This document shows, piece after piece, positions 48,175 to 56,849 of a stretch of 64,000 nt of DNA. A model generated the notes under the pieces. That model did not search any database, was not told the origin of the DNA, and saw only the letters and a list, made by a program, of their open reading frames with translations. The DNA comes from Bacillus solimangrovi (GTDB taxonomy: Bacteria > Bacillota > Bacilli > Bacillales > Bacillaceae_N), in NCBI RefSeq assembly GCF_001742425.1, contig NZ_MJEH01000005.1, positions 1 to 64,000 on the forward strand. The letters are read 5' to 3'. The stretch's first letter is position 1. Each line of letters begins with the position of its first letter. The position numbers and the translations under genes were made by a program.

Positions 48175-48922
48175 TTATTTCACTGCCTCATATGTAGTAA
48201 TTGGATATATTTCATCAAACACATAAGCTGAAACATCCCAAGTTACAATTCTTGGATTCCAGCCAGCGTTTACGATTTGCACATCTATATCACGTTTATA
48301 CCATTTTCCAAGACTAATGCCATCAGGTACGTTTGTTCCAGATAAATATCGAATATATTGTGTACCTCTAACTCTATCACCAACATCACGTCCTATTTGT
48401 TTGCGATGAACCATCGATACGTTCGATACAAATATACTTAATTCGTTTTTCATCTTTCGTTCCTTTTACAAACCTTTCAAACATTTTTGGTAAATCTTCA
48501 GCGTAATAATAGTCACCTTCATAAATGAAATTTATCTTGTAGTAGTATTGGATTTGATTTATAAAATCATTTCCAATCGTTCTGTAATCTCTATTGAAAT
48601 ATGTTTCCATAAATCCCAACACAGGATTAAGGCGGTATTCTGTAACTATTTCTCTATTGTCACTCATCTTTGTTGGATAAAGAACTTGGTGATTAGATTC
48701 AGCTAAAGTTTCAAATAAATCATGTTCAATTGGATAAGCATTTAAACGTTTTAAATCGGCTTCTCTGTCAATCCACTCTTCCATCTCTTCTTTTGTGTAA
48801 TCATGAATTGATTTCACTTCCTTTTGAGTTTCCGCAACAACCACATTTACGCCTGTACCCAAGACAGTTTGTCCTATACTTACAGCTAACACTATGGCTC
48901 CAATAATTAAACTTTTTTTCAT
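48175..48922 (-). pseudogene. Secreted paralogue of the 48991 C-terminal domain, frameshifted
   Basis: The gene starts with a signal peptide MKKSLIIGAIVLAVSIGQTV and goes directly into the domain seen at the end of the protein at 48991 (EEMEEWIDREADLKRL, YFNRDYRTIGNDFI, YYYKINFIYEGDYYY), with no SLH part. Near 48433 the frame changes: the rest (VRGTQYIRYLSGTNVP, LGKWYKRDIDVQIVNAG, PITTYEAVK) lies in another frame. One extra or missing base after KDEKRI explains it. The remainder looks intact, so the lesion is recent or a sequencing error. Confidence 0.8.
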
Positions 48923-48990
48923 ATAATTACCCTCCGTGTATTTGAGTAGAGATTATTCTTGATAGATAAAGCAAGCTTAATAGCCTTATC

Positions 48991-50345
48991 TCACTTTACT
49001 TCTTCATAGGAGGTAATTTGTTTAATCTCTTTAAATCCATTTGTAGCAAATTCCCAAGTGATATTATCATCAAACGAACCATTTACCAATACAACATCAA
49101 TATCTCTTTTATACCATTTGTTTAATTCCACACCTTTTGGCAAATTACTTCCTGATGTGTAACGAATGTATTGTGTCCCTCTAACTTTATAGTAATTCCT
49201 TACTCCTGTTTTGCTTTGATGAAGTAATGAAGGATCTGATACAAATTGGCTTTCTGAAATCCTCTTTTCATTTTTTGTTTCTTTAACAAATAAATCAAAT
49301 AAATCTACCAACTCATCATAATCGTATTGTTTACCTTTATAAGTAAATCTAGTTTTGAAATAATAACGAAGCTCATTGATGTACTCCTGTCCAATTGTTC
49401 GATAATCACGATTTTCATATATCTCTATAAAACCGGTAACACTTTTAAAGTAATTTTCATTTAAGTATTCAAAACTCGACTGGCTCAACAAAAATGCATA
49501 AGATTCTGCTAAATTGGCATCATAATCACTTACAATCGGATGTTTTCGCAAACGCTCTAAATCCGCTTCCTTATCAATGTAATTCTCTAACTCTGCTTTA
49601 GAGAACTGATGAAGATTTGGTTCACCTTTAAATTTCTCCAATAACTCACTTAAAACAGGCTTTTTGTTCTTCGCATCTAAGTAACGCTTCAACATTACTG
49701 TTGCTTCTGCTCTAGTTGCTGAACGGTTTATCTTGAATGTCCCATCTTGATAGCCACCTACGATGCCTGAACTATTTGCTAATGCGATGTAAGGCATATC
49801 TGCTATACTCATTTCATCTTGATCACTAAATGGTAGTTTAATAGCTTCAAGTGTTCCGAAACCTTCTAGAACAGCTTTCCAAAGTAAACTTTCTTCAGCA
49901 AGCCCTCTGGCAACCATTTTACTGATCTCAAGACGTGTAATATCCTTATTTGGCTCAAAACCATTTGGATATTCACTAGTTTCAATGACACCCTCTTTAA
50001 CTAAACCGTTAATTTTACCTTCAGCCCAGTGTCCTTTTACATCACTAAATGACTTCGTGTTGCTATCTACTTCCATTAATCTTGCAAGAATTTTACTAAA
50101 TTGAGCTCTAGTGATTGTATCGTTTGGTCTGAACGTACCATCTGGAAACCCTCCGATTACACCTTGTTCAACCATAAACTCAATGTCACTTTGCGCCCAG
50201 TGTCCATTACTATCACTCAATTGAATATTTGCTTTTTTCGTTGCAGCCGCTACTAATGGTGTAGATTCTGAAATATCCGCTGCTTGAACAGTTTGTCCAA
50301 GGCTTAGAGTTAATAATGTAGCTCCGATTATTAAACTTTTTTCAT
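48991..50345 (-). CDS. SLH surface protein with unique C-terminal domain; start codon out of frame by one base
   Basis: The frame contains a signal peptide (KSLIIGATLLTLSLGQTVQA), three SLH domains (about residues 55-235) and a C-terminal domain of about 210 residues shared with the gene at 48175 and the remnant at 40128. The well-placed GGAGGG and ATG at 50345 are followed by six As and then read GTTTAA, a stop; the paralogue has seven As and stays in frame. Translation of the long frame would otherwise need an ATG at 50391 that has no ribosome binding site. So the gene is off by one base, through slippage, decay or sequencing error. Confidence 0.82.
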
Positions 50346-50371
50346 AAAATTGCCCTCCATGGTGTTTTTTA

Positions 50372-50507
50372 CCTAGTGGCAATTCTCTCATAAAATTTAG
50401 TTTTACTCAAATTGAAAAGACACACCTTTTGTTAGTGTGTCCAGTTTCATCATTTCATTACATACTGTCTAATTAATAAACTCTTCTTAATAAAACCATG
50501 ATTTTAA
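50372..50507 (+). repeat. Long imperfect direct repeat, copy B
   Basis: Second copy of the element at 42149-42308, in the same orientation, here upstream of the SLH gene at 48991. It includes the hairpin GACACAC / GTGTGTC. Confidence 0.75.
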
Positions 50508-50554
50508 TGACCTCATTTAAAATAGTGCATTTTAAAATTCTTCTTTAACTCCCA

Positions 50555-51436
50555 TTATTCATCCCAAATAGTAAAAAAGACATTAAGACAACCATCTATT
50601 CGACATTTACTAAAAGAGAAGACTTTCCCTTGCGCTTCCATCTTTATACCAGATTCTACTTCTAACATGTCGATTGCATCCACAACTTCAGATGATTCAA
50701 TACCATAATTTTCAAGGGTTCTTTTAAATAACAGTACATCCTTGGAATTGTTCCAATCTCTAACACCAAATGAAATCAAATTATTAAAATCTCCTGTACT
50801 CTGAACGAAATCTACACCAGCCGTAATTCCTTCTCCTTCAGAAAATCTTCCTGTAGTATTTAAAAAGTCAGTTTTAACATACCCCAATTCTTTCGCATAA
50901 GCTTCAGTTTTATCAAACAATTCTTTTGCTGATACACTACCAATTTCAGTTGTAGGTGGTGTTGACTCATTCACTTCTTCTATATCTTTTCCCTCGTCTG
51001 GTAGTGGCTTTAATTCTTTTAGATCAGATGATTGAACTGGTCTTTCTTTCATTATTGGCTTACCACCACTATCTTGTTTCCCATTTTCAAGCACATTGTA
51101 AATAAATTGCACAGCTTCTGTTCGTGTTAAAGTATCTTCTCCTGCGAAATTATCAATAGTGATGTTATTTACATCTTTCTCCTTCGCCAATCCTTCTGCT
51201 AAAAGGTAATGAATAACATCCCTACCGTTGTAGTTGACTCCTTGTGTACTTGAAACGATTTCTGCTATTTGTCCCCTTTTGATAGGAGTATTACGTTTCT
51301 CTGTATCTGTTAATCCCATAACTGGATAATTCTTTTAATTAGCAAAATCATAATATGTATCTGCCCAGTGATTAAAACTATAGTAGTAATAAAAATCACT
51401 TGGATCAAAAGTATGTATTAACATTTTTAAAAGTTC
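50555..51436 (-). pseudogene. SLH-type protein gene broken by an in-frame stop
   Basis: From an ATG at 51319 the frame encodes 254 residues: remains of two SLH-like repeats (PIKRGQIAEIVSSTQGVNY, TLTRTEAVQFIYNVLENG), a Pro/Glu/Ser linker and an unrecognised C-terminal domain with two Cys. Upstream of that ATG the same frame continues (DPSDFYYYYSFNHWADTYYD) but is cut by TAA at 51335-51337, and no signal peptide follows before coding character ends. It is a truncated, probably inactive surface-protein gene, the parent type of the fragment at 39674. Confidence 0.7.
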
Positions 51437-51542
51437 ATCTTCAGAAACGAGAATTCATTATAACTTTCAAATATTTAAAATATTGTAATTTTTTTATAAT
51501 ATTATGTTATTATTTACTATATTAATAGGAGGTGAATTATTT

Positions 51543-51800
51543 ATGTTAAAGAAATGGACTTTAATGCTTGCATTAGTTATAGCAATTGCTAACATGACAC
51601 CTAGTTCTGCACTTGCAGATGGTAAATACATAGAATCAAAATGGTTCACTTATCACTGGTCTCAAATGAAAGCACCTGAGAAAGAATGGTATTGCGAGGG
51701 AGAAAGATGTGGTTGGTTAGAATGGACTGGTGAATCAGAAACACTAATTGGAGGAGATCGTTTCACTGCAGAATATTCTGGTTGGATTTGGAGTAATTAG
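51543..51800 (+). CDS. Secreted Trp-rich small protein (85 aa)
   Basis: AGGAGGTGA lies seven bases before the ATG. A signal peptide ends in SSALA, leaving about 60 residues beginning DGKYIESKWFTYHWSQ. The mature part has eight Trp, two Cys (YCEGERCGW), and many Glu, and ends YSGWIWSN. No family recognised; size and secretion would suit a bacteriocin-like or surface-active peptide, but no immunity or export gene is obvious. A decayed twin lies at 38149. A hairpin (GATGATCT with GGAGATCATC) follows. Confidence 0.8.
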   Translation: MLKKWTLMLALVIAIANMTPSSALADGKYIESKWFTYHWSQMKAPEKEWYCEGERCGWLEWTGESETLIGGDRFTAEYSGWIWSN

Positions 51801-51902
51801 AAGTATAAGATGATCTCTGTACTAATCTATGGAGATCATCTTTTTAATATTTACATAGTCATCAAAATTATCAATAAAATAATACTTTTATCACTAAAAA
51901 TA

Positions 51903-51967
51903 GACTGATGAAAAGAATTACTTCTTCTCATCAGTCTCCTTCAAACAAAATATTTATATTATCATAC
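51903..51967 (-). repeat. Repeated terminator hairpin, copy 2
   Basis: GACTGATGA (51903-51911) pairs with TCATCAGTC (51928-51936) and is followed by CTTCAAACA and TTTATATTATCAT. It lies downstream of the small peptide gene and can act as its terminator on the minus strand. Confidence 0.75.
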
Positions 51968-51994
51968 TATCAACTCGTAGCTCAATTTTTATAA

Positions 51995-52129
51995 TTAATC
52001 GTCACACCAAACAGGGAGCCTACTTGCACATGCTGCTTCTGCTTCATCAACTGTTCCAAAAGCAAATCCACCAATTGTAAATACTGTAGCCATCGTTAAA
52101 CACATTAAGATTTTCTTTACTTTAGACAC
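51995..52129 (-). CDS. Secreted 44-residue peptide precursor with a Cys-bounded tail
   Basis: A GTG start has a perfect AAGGAGG site. The product is MSKVKKILMCLTMATVFTIG at the N-terminus, a clear signal peptide, then AFGTVDEAEAA and the short tail CASRLPVWCDD. Signal peptidase could cut after AEA, releasing a peptide of about 12 residues whose two Cys, seven residues apart, could form a ring. This design resembles exported signalling peptides or minimal bacteriocins of Bacillus. No receptor or peptidase gene is next to it. It is flanked by two copies of a direct repeat. Confidence 0.75.
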   Translation of the reverse strand: MSKVKKILMCLTMATVFTIGGFAFGTVDEAEAACASRLPVWCDD

Positions 52130-52224
52130 GAAATTACCTCCTTATTTATGTAAAATATACAAATATCATACATTTAATTCAGATTATTTTCAATAGTTAG
52201 AATTAATTAACAAAAAAAAAAAAA

Positions 52225-52292
52225 CTGATGAAAAGAATCGCTTCTCTTCATCAGTCTCTCTGTCCTTCAAACAGAAAATTTATATTATCATG
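52225..52292 (-). repeat. Repeated terminator hairpin, copy 3
   Basis: ACTGATGAA pairs with TTCATCAGT and on the minus strand runs into twelve Ts, so it is an effective terminator for the gene at 52396. The flank CTCTGTCCTTCAAACA and TTTATATTATCAT is shared with copies 1 and 2. Confidence 0.8.
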
Positions 52293-52395
52293 ATATATCA
52301 TGCATTTCAATATACCAATTGTGTTCTAAAACGGCATCCATTGAGTAATGCCCCCTAGTTTAGAATTCAGTGAACTATACATCTCATACCACAAA

Positions 52396-52860
52396 TTAAT
52401 TCTCGATAGAAAACTCATTTGATTTATTTTTTTGTAGAGGAGTCTCAATATCTTTGGCTGCAAGTGATACTCGAAGTTCATAATCACCTGGCAATAGCAA
52501 ATCCCTATTGACTTTGATCTTATAAGTAACCTTTTCTCCAGTTTCTAATTTGAAAGTTTTCTTTTTTTTATCGTATTCAAATGTCCTCTTACCAGTTTTA
52601 ACTGTGGGGACAGCTTCTCCTCTAATGCTTATAGTAAGTTCATTATTTGAAAGAAATTCTACTGTTGCTACTTCTAGATTTGAGTTTGTAAGGGTGTAAA
52701 GATATTCGTCATATCCATTTGAAACGCCATTATAGGTTAGTTCACTTGATAAAGTGATGGTCGTATTTCTTTCTTGATTTATAAAATTGATAGCAAAAAC
52801 TACAATAATAGTAGTTAGTGAGATTAAGAAAGCAAGTAAAATTAACTTTCTCATTTTCAT
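52396..52860 (-). CDS. Exported BsuPI-like protein (154 aa)
   Basis: An N-terminal hydrophobic segment (residues about 5-25) is followed by a beta-sandwich domain with LYTLTNSNLEVATVEFLSNN, KTFKLETGEKVTYKIKV and LLPGDYELRVSL. This pattern matches the intracellular proteinase inhibitor (BsuPI) domain, which in Bacillus is often found on exported or anchored proteins. It may bind proteins or proteases at the cell surface. AGGAGAATC precedes the ATG. Terminator copy 3 follows. Confidence 0.72.
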   Translation of the reverse strand: MKMRKLILLAFLISLTTIIVVFAINFINQERNTTITLSSELTYNGVSNGYDEYLYTLTNSNLEVATVEFLSNNELTISIRGEAVPTVKTGKRTFEYDKKKKTFKLETGEKVTYKIKVNRDLLLPGDYELRVSLAAKDIETPLQKNKSNEFSIEN

Positions 52861-52922
52861 GATTCTCCTCTTTTTAAAGGAAGGTTAATTACTGTTTCAT
52901 GACATCTATTTAAATTTTTCAC

Positions 52923-53147
52923 TTATAGAGTTTCTATATTCTTCTTCTGAAATAACTGATATTTCGTAATCCCTCCCATAAATATCCCAATGTCTTGTGC
53001 CATTAAGTATGTAATATGTTCAGGATTTTTTCTTGCTTCATCAAATATGATACCTTCTACTGTTTCCCACTTTAAGTAAAATTGTTGATCAACTTTTGTT
53101 AATAAAAAGTAACGAGGTTTAAAGAAATTCTCTATATTTTTCTCCAT
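52923..53147 (-). CDS. Unrecognised small protein (74 aa)
   Basis: The sequence reads as a compact cytoplasmic protein (YFLLTKVDQQFYLKWETVEG, EHITYLMAQDIGIFMGGIT). No strong ribosome binding site before the ATG. It lies 42 bases after the gene at 53189 and may be co-transcribed with it. Function unknown. Confidence 0.45.
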   Translation of the reverse strand: MEKNIENFFKPRYFLLTKVDQQFYLKWETVEGIIFDEARKNPEHITYLMAQDIGIFMGGITKYQLFQKKNIETL

Positions 53148-53188
53148 TAATTGTGAACTTCTAATTTTTCTATTCGAATTTTTGATAG

Positions 53189-53788
53189 TTAGAGTTTTTC
53201 TGTATACATTTCACATTGCTCAATACGATTATATAAATCAGTTTGATCAGTTAAATTCATTTTTCCTAACTGTATTTGTCGTTCAAAAACCCCATATTCC
53301 TCCATCTTCCTCAAAAAATATTTTAAAGCCTTAATTAATTCTTGGAGAAAATCTTTTTTAGGGAGAATTGCAGATATTTCATTATCATATTCATGCTCTA
53401 ACTTAATATAAAAATGAAGCTGATCATCATCGAGATTTTCAATCCCCATATCATAATATTCAAGACCGTATGAACTTTCAGCATGATTATGCTTAAAGAA
53501 ATCTTCAATAAGGCATAGATACTGATACCATAAATCAGTATCATCACCTGGTGAATAAAAATTCACAATATCTCTTCGGTTATATTTTATTAAAAATCTC
53601 ACTAATACATAGTCAAAATTGAATTTACTTCTACCTCTACTGTCCGTCGTATTTATAATTTTCATCATGTTTTCAGCGTCATCTATATCCACGAATAATT
53701 TTTCACGGTTTTTATTTTTAAAACATTTAATCCTTTCTTCTAAGTCAACTAATTGAAAATAAGCTTTTATTTTAAACAATACATTCAA
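53189..53788 (-). CDS. Unrecognised cytoplasmic protein (about 199 aa)
   Basis: An acidic, mostly helical protein with no signal peptide (LVDLEERIKCFKNKNREKL, YSPGDDTDLWYQYLCLIEDF, FLQELIKALKYFLRKMEEYG). The start is TTG with AAAGGA nearby; exact start uncertain. Its size, composition and place among secreted-protein genes resemble immunity proteins of polymorphic-toxin loci, but no toxin is adjacent, so this is only a suggestion. Confidence 0.5.
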   Translation of the reverse strand: MNVLFKIKAYFQLVDLEERIKCFKNKNREKLFVDIDDAENMMKIINTTDSRGRSKFNFDYVLVRFLIKYNRRDIVNFYSPGDDTDLWYQYLCLIEDFFKHNHAESSYGLEYYDMGIENLDDDQLHFYIKLEHEYDNEISAILPKKDFLQELIKALKYFLRKMEEYGVFERQIQLGKMNLTDQTDLYNRIEQCEMYTEKL

Positions 53789-53887
53789 ATCCTTTCATAC
53801 TACCACTTAACTACCGTTTCCTTCATTGATTACACTTAATAAGTAATCTGTTCATACCTTAAAAAACCGCTATGATTATTATATCAG

Positions 53888-54004
53888 GACTACATAGACT
53901 TGTGTGATAAGTTTGGTAGAACAGCAACAGGTGATGATATGAACGAAGCAACATATGCAGCTACGATGGCTACTTACTTCAATTTGGTTCAATGTAATAC
54001 TTAA
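53888..54004 (+). pseudogene. Fragment of a lost gene
   Basis: A 38-codon frame without a usable start reads DYIDLCDKFGRTATGDDMNE, then ATYAATMATYF and NLVQCNT before a TAA. Coding character is clear, but no ribosome binding site or 5' end remains. Family not recognised. Confidence 0.4.
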
Positions 54005-54187
54005 AGACAGTAAGACAATGTCTTAAAGACATTCACACTATTAGACATCACCAAATCTAAGACCATTGAGCCATGTTACTACGCTTAGTGGTCTTTCATA
54101 TTTCTCCAATTTGTCATCATAATTACAAAGGATCATCTCACGTTTTGACGAAATAATGTATTAATTGACAAAAAATTAGGAGGGAGA

Positions 54188-54427
54188 ATGAAGAGTTACG
54201 AAATTATAGTTAAAAAAGACGGACAAACAATTGAAGAATTAGAATCACAAGGTGTATTACTAACTACTCAAAATGAATATGATGAAATAGCCTATCAAAC
54301 CTTCGGCAATTTTGATACTGAAGCTATTTATGATAACTCTGTTGTGGCACTTAGAAGAACATATGAAATGTATGTACAAAACGGATTTTCTAATAAGAAG
54401 ATTGCTATGTTTTTGAATGGGCATTAA
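54188..54427 (+). CDS. Small cytoplasmic protein (79 aa)
   Basis: AGGAGGGAGA precedes the ATG. The acidic product (SYEIIVKKDGQTIEELESQG, YDNSVVALRRTYEMYVQNGF) has a mixed alpha/beta character and no export signal. A truncated relative of its 3' end lies at 38468. Function unknown. It is followed by a small membrane gene at 54483. Confidence 0.6.
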   Translation: MKSYEIIVKKDGQTIEELESQGVLLTTQNEYDEIAYQTFGNFDTEAIYDNSVVALRRTYEMYVQNGFSNKKIAMFLNGH

Positions 54428-54482
54428 GTGAAGCATTCGGTCATGAGATTGAAAAATGATTGTATAGGAGGACGTAAGGATT

Positions 54483-54710
54483 TTGTTAAATAATAAATGT
54501 AAAGATGGCTCAACTAAGAGTAAACATATTTTTGATTTACTATATACCTGCTTCTTTATAATAGGAATCATAGGCTTTATTTTAGCCATCTTTTTTCCTC
54601 AATTTTATATCTTAACTGGTCAAATGGTCATAATAGGTTGGATACTATTTATATTTACTAAATTTATTGAGAAGCGATATTTTAAAAATAATGCTGATAA
54701 TACACTATGA
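54483..54710 (+). CDS. Small membrane protein (75 aa)
   Basis: TTG start with GGAGG ten bases upstream. Two hydrophobic segments (about residues 21-40 and 43-60) after a Lys-rich start, with a charged C-terminus (FIEKRYFKNN). It lies 55 bases after the gene at 54188 and is probably co-transcribed. No family recognised. Confidence 0.5.
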   Translation: MLNNKCKDGSTKSKHIFDLLYTCFFIIGIIGFILAIFFPQFYILTGQMVIIGWILFIFTKFIEKRYFKNNADNTL

Positions 54711-54731
54711 ATGCCAAGTAAAAACTAATAA

Positions 54732-54753
54732 AAGCCCTGAACACATCAGGGCT
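54732..54753. terminator. Terminator between convergent genes
   Basis: AAGCCCTGA pairs with TCAGGGCT across ACACA. It serves the plus-strand gene ending at 54710 and the minus-strand gene ending at 54761. Confidence 0.7.
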
Positions 54754-54760
54754 AATCAAT

Positions 54761-56005
54761 TTAATTATTCGTTTCGTAATTTGGATTCTCTAACATGAAT
54801 TTCCCTATTTCTAATAGGTCATCTTCATTAATCTCCCCATCTGCAACTATATCAGTGTTATAGATTGCAAGCGCTGGCTCTGATGGGTCTTTAAATAAAT
54901 TCCTTGCACCAATACCTAAATCAAGTAAAGTAAATTCTCCAGAGTGGTTAACGTCCATTAACCTTTCTATTGTTATTGTTCCTTTATCACACTCTTCATC
55001 AGCTAAATTTCTTTCCATTGCAATACCATCTGTAACTCGGCACATCATACGGTCAACAAGAGCTTCGCCTGTCTGAATACCCTTGAATTTCAGTTTCAAC
55101 AATACTTCTCGTTCATTTACAATGTTTGCTTCACCTTTACTTGCAATGATAACTCGTAACTTTTCATTCTCTGTTTCTTCAATTGATTTTACTAATTTCA
55201 TTCCATCTACTTCTTCAAAGCCAACAAATTCTAGCTTTTCATTATCATAAGCTAGCTTAATGTCTTCAGCAGCAATTTCACTGATATTTTCAATGACTAA
55301 ATCTGCAGTTACTGTTTCATTAAGATTAATTGTTTCTTTTTCAGGTACGATGTCTAATACCACTTCACCGCTACCTTCTGTATTGTCATGGTCATTATCA
55401 ATAAATAAAACAGGACGGAAACCTGCCGTATTTGTTGTCTCTTGGTATGTCCAGTCAGTTACTGTATTGTTTCCACCTTGAATCACTTTTTGACTTGGTG
55501 CTACTGTTGGTGATGTTGAAGTCCAGCTTCCTACACCATTTATATTCCAATATTCATGATTCCCTGGTGTAATAGTTCCGTTTAAATCACTGTTGATAAG
55601 GTATTTACTCCATTCGTTTTCCGTGTCATCATATTCAAATCCACCTGTTAATATACGAGTTTTAAAATTATGCATACTAAAATCAGTTGACAATCTTAAG
55701 TTATTTATTCTTAAAGGATAATTTGGGTGATCATATTGAGATTCAAATTTTATTCGAAATTTATTCGAAGATAAACCATCAATATTCAAAGTTAGAAACT
55801 TGTCTTTAGCTAATACAATTGACTGAACTGAGTGAACTTTGTATGTTTGATTTTCAAAGTATTCGATAGTTACTTTTTCTGGGAGAGAAGCAGCAGATCC
55901 GTTCACCATAATTTGTAGCTTATTAATATTTACATCTTCATCGTATGTACAAGCTAATTTTAATAATTCATTGTTGTCAGTAATGTAATATGATTTATTA
56001 TTCAT
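54761..56005 (-). CDS. Cohesin- and dockerin-like protein (414 aa)
   Basis: Residues about 213-345 form a cohesin-like beta-sandwich (VVLDIVPEKETINLNETVTA, IKLAYDNEKLEFVGFEEV, LLKLKFKGIQTGEA). Residues about 352-408 form a type-I dockerin with two calcium-loop helices, DVNHSGEFTLLDLGIGARNL and ADGEINEDDLLEIGKFML. The first 200 residues are a beta-rich region of unknown type. No signal peptide is present at the chosen start, odd for such a protein, so the 5' end may be lost or displaced. The DUF4942 gene lies 24 bases upstream on the same strand. Confidence 0.78.
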   Translation of the reverse strand: MNNKSYYITDNNELLKLACTYDEDVNINKLQIMVNGSAASLPEKVTIEYFENQTYKVHSVQSIVLAKDKFLTLNIDGLSSNKFRIKFESQYDHPNYPLRINNLRLSTDFSMHNFKTRILTGGFEYDDTENEWSKYLINSDLNGTITPGNHEYWNINGVGSWTSTSPTVAPSQKVIQGGNNTVTDWTYQETTNTAGFRPVLFIDNDHDNTEGSGEVVLDIVPEKETINLNETVTADLVIENISEIAAEDIKLAYDNEKLEFVGFEEVDGMKLVKSIEETENEKLRVIIASKGEANIVNEREVLLKLKFKGIQTGEALVDRMMCRVTDGIAMERNLADEECDKGTITIERLMDVNHSGEFTLLDLGIGARNLFKDPSEPALAIYNTDIVADGEINEDDLLEIGKFMLENPNYETNN

Positions 56006-56029
56006 TACCTTACTGTATGATTCTTTTCC

Positions 56030-56809
56030 CTAAAACTGATCAATGACCTGTTTTTCTTCTGCTGTCATATCTTTGTAGGTTGTTTTCCCGTATGAAGGAG
56101 GCAGCCATCCTTTTCTTTGTGATCCAAACAAATTAAATTTGTGCAATAGATCGGAATTCTTGAATTCTATATGGCATGTTCCCTTTTTATAAAATGTCAC
56201 ATAAAAATACTTCAATTCTATTTTTCTAGTTTCCTGATAGTGTTCAGCCATTTTTAAAGTTTGATTAATGACAATTTCTTCGGATTTGCCATCGTCTAAG
56301 TAATTGAACACTTTTTCAATATCTTTTAGCTTATCTAGCACTTTATAGTCTGTTGGACTATACTTTCCCCAAAAATCATTATAGCCACTTAAAGGAATGA
56401 TAACCTTCTTGTTGATTTTATGGGCTTTATTCGTTTTCCATCCATTGTATAAATAGATATTCTTTGATGTTTCGTAGTAATAATGTTTGTGGCTAAATTC
56501 TTCAAACAGATTTAATATCGTATCTTCCACCCCTTGGATCATTTCCTTATTTAGCTGGATTCTTAGTGTGTAGATATTATAAAAAGAAAAATCATAGTCC
56601 TTTAATTCTTCAACATGTTGTAAATACTTTCGTTTTAAATTACTTGTAAATAGTCCCATAAATTGATCATCGCTAAATAGAGTGCGCCAGTACTTAGATC
56701 TAATTTGTTTAATGTAGTCATTTTCTAAGCTACTACCCTCTTCATCCTCATATTCTAAACCTAGCTTTATTATAGGTCTGTTGTCATTATTAAAGCTTCT
56801 TAGCATCAA
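56030..56809 (-). CDS. DUF4942-type protein (259 aa)
   Basis: The C-terminus reads HIEFKNSDLLHKFNLFGSQR, then KGWLPPSYGKTTYKDMTAEE and VIDQF, the hallmark of DUF4942, a domain found in plasmid, phage and integrative-element proteins, sometimes fused to methyltransferases. Here it stands alone. The start TTG-ATG has no good ribosome binding site, so the N-terminus could be truncated. Its presence next to a broken integrase supports an integrated-element origin for this end of the region. Confidence 0.68.
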   Translation of the reverse strand: MMLRSFNNDNRPIIKLGLEYEDEEGSSLENDYIKQIRSKYWRTLFSDDQFMGLFTSNLKRKYLQHVEELKDYDFSFYNIYTLRIQLNKEMIQGVEDTILNLFEEFSHKHYYYETSKNIYLYNGWKTNKAHKINKKVIIPLSGYNDFWGKYSPTDYKVLDKLKDIEKVFNYLDDGKSEEIVINQTLKMAEHYQETRKIELKYFYVTFYKKGTCHIEFKNSDLLHKFNLFGSQRKGWLPPSYGKTTYKDMTAEEKQVIDQF

Positions 56810-56849
56810 CGGTTTGAGGCTGTTATATTCATTTATAAGTTTTAACCCT

